From Limnohabitans sp. (lineage in GTDB: Bacteria; Pseudomonadota; Gammaproteobacteria; Burkholderiales; Burkholderiaceae_C): a DNA stretch of 7,209 bases. The notes beneath the pieces were generated by a model that saw only the letters and a list, made by a program, of their open reading frames with translations, searched no databases and was not told the DNA's origin. Position 1 is the first letter of the stretch, and every line of letters starts with the position of its first letter. Below are positions 1-6,162 of this stretch, piece after piece. The DNA is taken from contig JACDQO010000282.1 in the NCBI GenBank assembly GCA_015657605.1, positions 1 to 7,209 of the forward strand. Reading direction: 5' to 3'. Position numbers and translations under genes: made by a program.

Positions 1-749
1 GCTTCGGGCTTGTCTTGCGCACGCGAAAGCAGCAGCGCATTGAAGCCCAAGATGGCGTTCATCGGCGTGCGCAGTTCGTGGCTCACGGTGGCAATGAAGT
101 GCTCACGCATCTGCAGGGTGTGCTCCAGTTCTTGGCGCTTGCGCTCCAGTTCTTCTTGGTAAGCACGGCTTTTGCGCAGTGCCGCCACATGCATGCGGTC
201 GTAGATCATCGGGACGATGATCAGTACCGCCGTGACCATGCTGAAGGTCACATAAGACGAGAAGGCGTGGATGTGATCGAGCTCGAAGACCGGCACCCAT
301 TGCAGGGCGCTGGCCAAGCCCAAGATCGCGTAGGTGCTCAAAATGGCCAACAGCCAAAACAGGCCCGCCCTGCGGCTGACCGTGTAAAACGGGGTCAAGG
401 GCAAGATCAGCAACCAAGCACAGCGCGGCGAGAAGATGCCGCCCGTGCGCCAGATGGCATAGGTGAGCATCAAGGTGCCCGCGGCCGTGCCCATGTGCAC
501 CGCCCAATGCAGCGGCAGCCCCCGGTTGACCAGCACCACCAGCATCGCCAAAAAGGCGGCCATTGCCACATACAACACGCGGGACTCAAGGTATGGCGTG
601 ATGCCCGTGTAAAACAACAACACGCCGATGACCAGCATCACAAACAGGAAGGCGTAGGGCATCTTGCCCTTTTGGAAGCGCGGCGGCAGACGTGCAATCA
701 CATGCGCCAGCAGTCTGGGCAGCGCGCCGCTTTGCCAAATGCTGCTCAT
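1..749 (-). CDS. Membrane sensor histidine kinase, N-terminal part (3' end outside window)
   Basis: The frame from the ATG at 749 is open to the window edge, giving 249 residues without a stop. It starts with a short cytoplasmic leader. About six hydrophobic segments follow, near residues 30-48, 58-74, 82-98, 111-125, 129-148 and 164-183. A charged, probably coiled linker (about 187-215) leads to a HisKA H-box, TVSHELRTPMNAILGFN, with the likely phosphorylated His at 224. The ATPase domain and any receiver domain would lie outside the window. It should autophosphorylate in response to a signal sensed in or near the membrane; the signal is unknown. The start codon overlaps the TGA of the upstream kinase as ATGA, with purine-rich AGGCAGG upstream, suggesting translational coupling. 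The membrane part shares a GGI-x-S...WL pattern with the upstream kinase, and the H-box sits at nearly the same distance from the start, so the two look like paralogues from a tandem duplication. The family call is firm; the role is not known. Confidence 0.88.
   Translation of the reverse strand, partial: MSSIWQSGALPRLLAHVIARLPPRFQKGKMPYAFLFVMLVIGVLLFYTGITPYLESRVLYVAMAAFLAMLVVLVNRGLPLHWAVHMGTAAGTLMLTYAIWRTGGIFSPRCAWLLILPLTPFYTVSRRAGLFWLLAILSTYAILGLASALQWVPVFELDHIHAFSSYVTFSMVTAVLIIVPMIYDRMHVAALRKSRAYQEELERKRQELEHTLQMREHFIATVSHELRTPMNAILGFNALLLSRAQDKPE
38..80. repeat. Diverged direct repeat, copy A (kinase H-box)
   Basis: These 43 bases match 1786-1828 at 39 positions in the same orientation. 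They encode the H-box HELRTPMNAILGFN of the downstream kinase. Part of the identity is forced by protein conservation, but the near identity at third positions fits a gene duplication or gene conversion. Confidence 0.7.
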
Positions 750-2486
750 GCGCGCGCCTGCCTGACCAGCGCGCTGACGACGCGCACCAACTCGGCACTC
801 TCGATGGGTTTGTGCAACACGGCATCCATGCCTGCGGCCAGACAGCGCTCACGCTCAGCCGGGTGGGTGTTGGCGGTCAGTGCAATGATGGGCATGCGGG
901 CCACCCGGTGCCCAAACTGCGTGCGCACCTGGTGCGTCAACTGCATGCCGTCCATGCCGGGCATGATCATGTCCACCAGCGCCAAATCAAAGGTCTGTGC
1001 ATCGAGCAGGCGCAAGGCTTGCGGACCGCCATCGGCCGAGCTGATCTGCGCTTGCGGCCAGATCTTGCGCAGCTGCAGTTGGGCCACCATGAGGTTCACG
1101 GCGTTGTCGTCGACCAGCAGGATTTGCAAGGGCTCGTCGGTCGGCAGCTCCGGCGTCGGTCGCGGGGGCAATGCGTGATGCACGACGGCGAGCGGCAACT
1201 CGAACCAGAACCGCGCGCCCTGACCAGGCTGGCTGTGTACGCCGATCTCGCCGCCCTGCAGCTGCACCAGCCGCTCGCACAGGGTCAGGCCCAGGCCTGT
1301 GCCACCGTAGGCCCGGTTGGTTTGCACATCGGCATGTTCAAAACGGTGAAAGATATGGGCCTGGCGATCGGGCGCAATGCCGCGCCCCGTGTCCTCGACT
1401 TCAAAACGCAGCCGCTCACCAACCCACCCCACCCGCAAATCCACCCCACCCTGCGCCGTGAACTTGATGGCGTTGTCGAGCAAATTGTTCAGCACCTGTT
1501 GCAGACGCTGTCGATCGGCCCGCACATGCAAGGCATCGGGAATATCGATGTGGGCTTGAAGAACCAGTCCTTTTTCCTGGGCGCGCTCCTGGTGGCGCGC
1601 CACCGTCTCGCTCAGCAATGCGGGCAGATCCCAATCCGCCAGGTGCAACTGCAGGCGACCGGCTTGCAGCTGAGAAAAATCCAGGATGTCGTTGACCACT
1701 TGGAGCAAATGGGTGGTCGAACGCCGTATGTGGTCGACGATCTCGACCTGTTCGGGCCGGTCTGCCAACTCCTGACGCAGCACCCCATTGAAGCCCAAAA
1801 TGGCGTTCATGGGCGTGCGCAGCTCATGCCCAACTGCGGCCACAAACTCGTCCTTGTGCGCTTGGGCCAGGATCAAGGCTTCATGGGTTTTGTGCAGGTC
1901 GGTGTTGCGCTGGTCAACACTGCGCTGCTGTTGCCTGTTCAGGTGGTCATAGACATAGACCGCCACCATCAAGCTGGTCAAGGTCAACGCATGGTTCATC
2001 ATGGCCCAGGGAATCGCCCGTGCACTCATCTGGGTAGCGGGGTGGATGGGGCCCTGCACCGTGATCGCCCACAAGGCCAGCAGAGCCAGCAGCAAAACAC
2101 CGATCCAGACCAGCGTCGCACGTGGGCCGAGCAGCAACAGCACCGGCACCGCCAACACCGTCAACCAAACCAAGGCATTGGAGTTGATGCCCCCCCGATT
2201 GACTGGCAATGTAGAGGACCAGCAAGCCAGACATCGCCGTCAGGCCGTGCACCACATAGGGGTAGAGCCGCTGGCTGCGCAGCGTGGGCAGCAGCAGCAA
2301 GCACAGCACCGAGAGCAGCAGGTTGGCGTTGCGGTCGTAGTAGCCCGGGAAGAACAGGTAAAAAACCAGCGAGTTGAGACCGACGGCCACCAGGTAAATC
2401 GCCAGCATGCGTGGGCGGTTCAAGTTGAACCCCTCGAAAGCGCCCAGCACCCTGTTCACCGTTGACCTCTGTTCGCCCATGGCCAT
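746..2486 (-). CDS. Six-TM hybrid histidine kinase with receiver domain (one-base frameshift as sequenced)
   Basis: With one G removed from the G7 run (2190-2196 on the + strand) this is a 579-residue hybrid kinase. About six membrane segments lie near residues 27-46, 55-69, 77-95, 103-120, 123-142 and 162-182. The HisKA domain has H-box GHELRTPMNAILGFN (His about 220). The HATPase domain shows N-box NNLLDNAIKF (about 333-342), G1 DTGRGIAP, F-box IFHRFEH and G2 GGTGLGL. A C-terminal receiver starts at QILLVDDN, with the phospho-acceptor Asp in LVDMIMPGMDG (about 505), ALTAN (Thr about 537) and HKPI (Lys about 559). There is no HPt domain, so phosphate must pass to an outside HPt protein, or the receiver regulates the kinase itself. 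The ATG at 2486 is 7 nt after the parB stop without a clear Shine-Dalgarno; an in-frame ATG at 2480 is an alternative start. The signal and output are unknown. It probably shares a transcript with parB and the downstream kinase. Confidence 0.88.
1786..1828. repeat. Diverged direct repeat, copy B (kinase H-box)
   Basis: This is the partner of the copy at 38-80 (39 of 43 bases identical), inside the H-box of the hybrid kinase. The copies are about 1.75 kb apart. Confidence 0.7.
2190..2196. other. Homopolymer frame break in the hybrid kinase (C7 on the + strand)
   Basis: The sense strand carries seven G. The upstream frame reads ...LLVLYIASQSGG, and the downstream frame continues INSNALVWLTVLAVP and on through the whole kinase. 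With six G the protein is continuous as SQSGGINSNALVW, which also restores the GGI-x-S motif shared with the neighbouring kinase. A one-base expansion of the run is therefore likely. Confidence 0.8.
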
Positions 2487-2493
2487 CTTGGGC

Positions 2494-3409
2494 TTAGCCG
2501 CGCAACTTCTCGACCAAGCCGTTGAGTTCGTCCAGCGAGCCGAACTGAATCGTCAGCTCGCCCATCTCTTCAATCCTGCCCATGCGCTTGACGCGTTTCT
2601 TGACCTTGACTTCGACCTGCGCCATGAGGAGATCGGACAATTCTTCTTCCACCCGGCGTACATCACGCGTCTTTTCCTTCTTGGGCTTTTGCGTGACCAG
2701 GTTGAATTCGGCGCCGAGCTTCTTGGCCAGGCTCTCGGCCTCGCGCACCGACATTTTTTGGCGGCAATCTGGTTGGCCGCAGTAATTTGCGCCGCCTTGT
2801 CCAGAGACAACAGGGCACGGGCATGGCCCATGTCCAGATCGCCCGCCATCAACATGCTTTGCACCGGCTCGGCCAAATTCAACAAACGCAGCAAGTTGCT
2901 GCCCGCGCTGCGCGAGCGACCAACGGCCTGGGCCGCCGCTTCGTGAGTGAGCCCAAACTCTTTGATCAAGCGTTGCAAACCCTGGGCTTCTTCCAGCGGG
3001 TTGAGGTCTTCGCGCTGAATGTTTTCGATGAGCGCCATGGCCGCTGCCGCTTCGTTGGGCACGTCGCGCACCAGCACCGGCACGCTCTCCAAGCCCGCCA
3101 GCTTGCTGGCCCGAAAGCGCCGTTCGCCCGCGATGATCTCGTACTTGCCCGCGTGCTCACCGTCCTTCAACTGGCGCACCAGAATCGGCTGCATGATGCC
3201 CTGGGCCTTGATGGATTCGGCCAATTCGTACAAAGCGCCCTCGTCCATGCGGGTGCGCGGCTGGTACATACCGGGCACCATTTGGTCCAACTTGAGTTGC
3301 TGGGCAAGCCACTTTCGGCATAAGACGCCGTGTCCGGTGCGTCTTCGACCGTCGGGCCCAACAGGGCTTCAAGTCCTCGGCCAAGACCTTTGGGTTTTTT
3401 GGTGACCAT
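2494..3409 (-). CDS. parB: Chromosome-partitioning protein ParB (two one-base frameshifts as sequenced)
   Basis: ParB is a CTP-dependent DNA clamp that loads at parS, spreads, and is moved by ParA. Joining three frames gives about 305 residues, a normal length for chromosomal ParB. The N-terminus has the ParA-contacting KGLGRGLEALLG (about 7-18). The CTP-binding N domain includes YQPRTRMDEGALYELAESI, the GERRFR motif (about 95-100) and ENIQREDLNPLEEAQGL. The helix-turn-helix region LTHEAAAQAVGRSRSAGSNLLRLLNL (split here as LTHEAAAQAVGRSRS and AGSNLLRLLNL) spans about 154-179. The C-terminal dimerisation part ends LTIQFGSLDELNGLVEKLRG. The frame breaks near 3302-3313 (codons 34/35) and at the six-T run 2754-2759. 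Adding one base at each place restores an ordinary ParB. The ATG at 3409 is chosen for its GAAGGA ribosome site and because the protein then begins at the usual basic KK-x-KGLGRGL motif. Four parS-like sites lie upstream within 3.3 kb. The identity is firm; whether the breaks are real is doubtful. Confidence 0.93.
2754..2759. other. Homopolymer frame break in parB
   Basis: A run of six T (six A in the sense strand) separates the frame ending ...ANQIAAKK from the frame beginning MSVREAESLAKKLGAEFN. A seventh A would make the two continuous (AAKKMSVREAE), as expected inside ParB. A one-base contraction of the run is the simplest explanation. Confidence 0.8.
3302..3313. other. Frame break near the parB N-terminus
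   Basis: The frame from the parB ATG reads ...DTASYAESG, then leaves ParB-like sequence. The frame of LAQQLKLDQMVPGMYQPRTR begins at the same point. One base missing in the sense-strand stretch AGTGGCTTGCCC accounts for the shift. The exact base cannot be placed, because this linker is poorly conserved in ParB proteins. Confidence 0.75.
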
Positions 3410-3411
3410 GG

Positions 3412-3948
3412 TCAATCCTTCAAGAGTGTTTGCAAAAGGGCATGGCCTTGCGGCCAATCGCCCAAAGAAGATTCGGCGTTGATGTGCCCCGCCGCGCCCA
3501 GGCTCAGCCAGTGCGCACCCCAATCTTGGGCCATGCCCTGAGCACGTTCTGACGAACAATAGGGGTCGTCCAAGCTGCCCACCAGCATGCTTGGAAAGGG
3601 CAAGCGCTGGCGCACCACCGGTGACCAACCGGGCAGGCGGTCGCGCATGTGGGGCACTTCGGTGTCGCCCGGCGCCACCAACAAAGCCCCCTGCACGCGT
3701 TCGGTGTGCCGCGACACCGCCGCCCAAGCCGCCACCAAAATACAGCCCAAACTGTGCGCGGCAAACACCACACGGCCCGGCGCATCGATGACGGCTTCGT
3801 CCAAGCGGGCCATCCAATCACCGCGCAGCGGGTTGAACCAATCGTTTTGCTCGACCACGGTGTACGCATGCCGATGCGCCCAGCGCATTTGCCAATGCTC
3901 AGGGCCACTGCCCTGCCAACCGGGCAAGATCAACACGGTGGCGGACAT
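3412..3948 (-). CDS. Small alpha/beta serine hydrolase, RBBP9/YdeN family
   Basis: This 178-residue protein has the usual full length of the family (Pfam Ser_hydrolase). It begins with the typical VLILPGWQGSGPEHWQ, in which PGWQGS and HWQ are family hallmarks. The nucleophile elbow is AAHSLGC, with Ser 66. The acid is Asp 127 or 128 in GSLDDPYC, and the catalytic His is 155 in GHINAESSLGDW. There is no signal peptide or membrane segment, so it should be cytoplasmic. The natural substrate of this family is generally unknown, and I cannot assign one here. The start ATG at 3948 directly follows the parA stop (TGAATG), and its own stop lies 2 nt before the parB start, so it is embedded in the parA-parB transcript and probably translated by coupling with parA. 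The position suggests co-expression, but gives no proof of a role in partitioning. Confidence 0.9.
   Translation of the reverse strand: MSATVLILPGWQGSGPEHWQMRWAHRHAYTVVEQNDWFNPLRGDWMARLDEAVIDAPGRVVFAAHSLGCILVAAWAAVSRHTERVQGALLVAPGDTEVPHMRDRLPGWSPVVRQRLPFPSMLVGSLDDPYCSSERAQGMAQDWGAHWLSLGAAGHINAESSLGDWPQGHALLQTLLKD
3416..3421 (-). promoter_or_regulatory. Ribosome binding site of parB
   Basis: On the minus strand GAAGGA lies 6 nt before the parB ATG (3409), inside the last codons of the hydrolase gene. It is the clearest Shine-Dalgarno sequence in the window and supports this parB start. It suggests that parB can be initiated independently of coupling with the hydrolase. Confidence 0.7.
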
Positions 3949-4719
3949 TCAGAGCGATGGTGCTCGCCGCACCAACTCACGCGCGAACTCGACATAGGCT
4001 TGACTGCCTTTGGCCGAGGGGTCAAACACCACGCCCGGCAAACCGTAGCTGGGCGCTTCGGCCAAACGCACATTGCGCGGGATCACCGTGTCAAACACCT
4101 TGTTGCCAAAGTGCGCCTTGAGCTGATCGCTCACCTGCACTTGCAAGGTGATGCGGGGGTCAAACATGACGCGCAAAAGGCCAATGATCTTCAGTTCTTT
4201 GTTCAGGTTGGCATGCACCTGTTTGATGGTGTTGACCAGGTCCGTCAGGCCTTCCAGCGCAAAGTATTCGCACTGCATGGGCACGATCACGCCGTGCGCC
4301 GAACACAGGCCATTGAGCGTGAGCATGGACAAGGACGGCGGGCAGTCAATCAGCACAAAATCATAAGCAGCATCGGCAGCGGCCAAGGCGTTTTTCAGGC
4401 GTTGGTCGCGGCGCTCCAGCTGCACCAGCTCGATTTCGGCCCCAGCCAACTCTCGGTTGGCACTGAGCACGTCATAACCGCATTTGTCGGCCTTGACCAC
4501 CGCCTCCTGGATGCTGGCAGACTCCAGCAAAACATCGTAGACGCTCAACTCAAGCTTTCGTTTGTCAATGCCAGAGCCCATGGTCGCGTTGCCTTGGGGG
4601 TCCAGATCGATCAGCAAAACCCGCTGTCCAATTTTGGCAAGCCCCGCGGCGAGATTGACCGTGGTGGTGGTTTTGCCAACGCCGCCTTTTTGGTTGGCAA
4701 TGCAAATGATTTTGGCCAT
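3949..4719 (-). CDS. parA: Chromosome-partitioning ATPase ParA (Soj type)
   Basis: This 256-residue P-loop ATPase of the ParA/MinD superfamily binds ATP, dimerises on the nucleoid, and is triggered by ParB to hydrolyse ATP, pulling parS-bound origins apart. The deviant Walker A is KGGVGKTT (11-18), with the signature Lys at 11 and 16. Walker A' is LLIDLDPQGN (Asp 40), and Walker B is FVLIDCPPSL (Asp 125). The C-terminal part contains MFDPR (185-189) and VIPRNVRLAEAPSYG (212-226), both typical of chromosomal Soj. The N-terminus starts straight at MAKIICIANQ, so there is no extra DNA-binding domain of the plasmid type Ia sort. The ATG at 4719 lies 15 nt after the exporter stop, with a weak GGAC upstream. 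The stop touches the hydrolase start. The gene is intact and has no oddity in sequence. Confidence 0.96.
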   Translation of the reverse strand: MAKIICIANQKGGVGKTTTTVNLAAGLAKIGQRVLLIDLDPQGNATMGSGIDKRKLELSVYDVLLESASIQEAVVKADKCGYDVLSANRELAGAEIELVQLERRDQRLKNALAAADAAYDFVLIDCPPSLSMLTLNGLCSAHGVIVPMQCEYFALEGLTDLVNTIKQVHANLNKELKIIGLLRVMFDPRITLQVQVSDQLKAHFGNKVFDTVIPRNVRLAEAPSYGLPGVVFDPSAKGSQAYVEFARELVRRAPSL

Positions 4720-4734
4720 GGTGAGTCGTCCGAT

Positions 4735-5352
4735 TTATTTGGAAATGGCCAACTTGACGCCAAAACCAATGAGAAAAATGCCCGCCAGCTTTTCCAGCCA
4801 ACGACCTACGCGGGGGTTTGCACGCATGCGAGAGGCCAGATGGAATGTCAACAAGGTCATGCCCAAACCATACAAAAATGTCAAAAAAGCAATGGTTGCA
4901 GCCATCACGGCAAAACTGATCCAACCTTGATGAACGCTGGGGTCCACAAACAAAGGAAAAAACGCCATGTAAAAAACAATCGCCTTGGGGTTGAGCAAGG
5001 TGATGGCCAAGGCCTGCTGAAAATACTGGCGAGGGCGAATGTTCAAGACTGGGGCATCGCCCGGCTTGGCCCTCAACATCATCCAACCCAACCAAGCCAA
5101 ATACAAGGCCCCCAGCCACTGCACGGCCACAAATGCCGCCGGGTATGTGGCCAGCACCGTGGCCACACCCGCCACCGCCATCCACATCAACACCTGGTCC
5201 CCAGCAATCACGCCCAAGGTGGCGCCCATCCCCCCGGCGATTCCGCCCTTGCCTGTGGAGGTGATCAAGGCCAGATTGCCTGGGCCAGGAATGGCCAGAA
5301 ACAAGACAATCGCAGCGACAAAAGATCCGTAATCGGAAATTCCAAAAAACAT
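4735..5352 (-). CDS. LysE/RhtB-family amino-acid (homoserine lactone/threonine type) exporter
   Basis: The 205-residue membrane protein matches the usual size of RhtB/LysE exporters, which export amino acids or derivatives in exchange for protons. It shows the N-terminal IPGPGN motif (21-26) in the first membrane segment. It also has GALYLAWLGWMMLRAK (81-96), LLNPKAIVFYMAFFPLFV (119-136) and a hydrophobic C-terminus GIFLIGFGVKLAI. About six membrane segments can be drawn. The start at 5352 is preferred because translation from here gives the normal exporter N-terminus MFFGISDYGS. The frame extends upstream to 5472, but those 40 residues are polar and run through a parS-like site. The gene separates rsmG from parA, whereas in the classical gid-par order these are neighbours. 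It lies 15 nt upstream of parA and probably shares its transcript. The substrate cannot be told from sequence. Confidence 0.92.
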   Translation of the reverse strand: MFFGISDYGSFVAAIVLFLAIPGPGNLALITSTGKGGIAGGMGATLGVIAGDQVLMWMAVAGVATVLATYPAAFVAVQWLGALYLAWLGWMMLRAKPGDAPVLNIRPRQYFQQALAITLLNPKAIVFYMAFFPLFVDPSVHQGWISFAVMAATIAFLTFLYGLGMTLLTFHLASRMRANPRVGRWLEKLAGIFLIGFGVKLAISK

Positions 5353-5514
5353 GGGCTTTCTTTCTGGAGAGGTTCTTGCGAGTGTAAGTGATGGGCCACC
5401 CGCTGATGCGGCCTCTTTACAGGATGTTTCACGTGAACACCCGTTAACCTCGGCCCATAGTCGGCGCCTCACGCACCATTTAAGGCGGCAAACGGGGTTT
5501 TCTTGAGCAACTGC
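5353..5514. other. Intergenic region between rsmG and the exporter gene
   Basis: This is the only sizeable gap in the window (162 nt) and the natural place for the promoter of the exporter-parA-hydrolase-parB unit. It holds a parS-like palindrome at 5425-5439. I do not find a convincing -35/-10 pair; TTACAC near the exporter start resembles a -10 box, but has no good -35 partner. A 5-bp hairpin with a 4-nt loop overlaps the rsmG stop, without a U-tract after it. If the promoter is close to the palindrome, ParB bound there could influence transcription of the par genes; this is inference. Confidence 0.5.
5425..5439. promoter_or_regulatory. parS: parS-like site (one base short)
   Basis: The sequence TGTTTCACGTGAACA equals the ideal 16-base parS palindrome TGTTTCACGTGAAACA with one A missing from the right arm. 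It lies in the rsmG-exporter gap, about 70 nt upstream of the exporter start. As written, the two half-sites are offset by one base, which should weaken ParB binding. The same defect at 6684-6698 can be shown from the reading frame to be a lost base, so this one is probably also a full site in the true sequence. Confidence 0.78.
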
Positions 5515-6162
5515 TCAGATGGGCTCGGGTCGCATCCACACCATGCGCCGCTCCACATCCAGCCCCGGAACCGTCAAGGGTTCCACGTGAAACACCTTCA
5601 CGTCGGCAGGCAATGCAGCGATCTCGTCTTGCGGATGCTTGCCCTTCATGGCCATCCACACCCCGCCCTCAGCCAAGGCCGAACGCGACCAAGTCACAAA
5701 GTCGGGCAAAGAAGCGAAGGCGCGGGAGCAAATGACTTGGTACGGATCGGTCAGGGTCTCGACCCGCGCATGCAAGCCGCGCAAGTTGGGCAGCTTCAGG
5801 CTCACTGCCACTTGCTGCACAAACGCGGCTTTTTTGGCCACCGTGTCCACGCATCTCACGTTCAACTCGGGCATGCAAATGGCCAACACCACCCCGGGCA
5901 AGCCACCGCCCGAGCCCACATCCAACACGCGAATGGACTGGCCCTGAGTGTGCCGCGACAAGGGCGCAATGGCCGTCAAACTGTCCAACAAGTGGTGCGT
6001 GAGCATGTCCGCCGGGTCGCGCAGCGCGGTCAGGTTGTAGACCTTGTTCCATTTCTGGATCAGGGCCACGTAGCCCAAAAGGCGCTGAATTTGATCGTCT
6101 GACAAACTCAGGCCCAGGGCTTGCGCACCTGAACGCAGCCCCGCCTCCAAATTCACGCTCAT
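5515..6162 (-). CDS. rsmG: 16S rRNA (guanine527-N7)-methyltransferase RsmG (GidB)
   Basis: This 215-residue Rossmann-fold methyltransferase transfers a methyl group from S-adenosylmethionine to N7 of G527 in 16S rRNA, in the 30S decoding region. In this family, loss of function gives low-level streptomycin resistance. The N-terminal segment contains the family motif [20 protein letters not shown] (38-57). The SAM-binding loop is [13 protein letters not shown] (79-91), followed by the acidic [11 protein letters not shown] (104-114, Asp 106). SRAFASL (146-152) is the catalytic-region motif, and [12 protein letters not shown] (170-181) follows. The length is typical. The ATG at 6162 overlaps the mnmG stop as ATGA, pointing to translational coupling. 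A parS-like site is embedded in codons 190-195 (VFHVEP). No frameshift or missing motif was seen. Confidence 0.96.
   Translation of the reverse strand: MSVNLEAGLRSGAQALGLSLSDDQIQRLLGYVALIQKWNKVYNLTALRDPADMLTHHLLDSLTAIAPLSRHTQGQSIRVLDVGSGGGLPGVVLAICMPELNVRCVDTVAKKAAFVQQVAVSLKLPNLRGLHARVETLTDPYQVICSRAFASLPDFVTWSRSALAEGGVWMAMKGKHPQDEIAALPADVKVFHVEPLTVPGLDVERRMVWMRPEPI
5579..5594. promoter_or_regulatory. parS: parS site inside rsmG
   Basis: The sequence GGTTCCACGTGAAACA matches the consensus TGTTNCACGTGAAACA at every base but the first. It lies in codons 190-195 of rsmG and uses a different reading phase from the two sites in mnmG. It is a likely ParB loading site, judged by the near-consensus match and by parA/parB within 2.2 kb. 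Confidence 0.82.

Noticed and set aside
103..507. Minus-strand frame of 134 codons
   Set aside because: The membrane and H-box sequence of the second kinase is read in another frame over the same bases; this frame has no recognisable content.
2754..2759. Programmed frameshifting or transcriptional slippage in parB at the A6 run
   Set aside because: Six A is short for slippage, no stimulatory structure was seen, ParB is not known to need it, and the other breaks nearby suggest a common error source.
3649..5391. Long open frame on the + strand (580 codons), with similar ones at 692-2377 and 15-1178
   Set aside because: They run antisense to well-recognised genes, have His/Gln/Arg-rich composition typical of reverse-strand frames in GC-rich DNA, and show no domain.
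5353..5472. Forty extra N-terminal residues for the exporter from an upstream start at 5472
   Set aside because: The extension is polar, reads through a parS-like site, and precedes the normal RhtB-like N-terminus MFFGISDYGS.
5500..5520. Hairpin (TGAGC-AGTT-GCTCA) at the end of rsmG as a terminator
   Set aside because: The stem is only 5 bp and overlaps the stop codon, and no T-run follows it on the sense strand.
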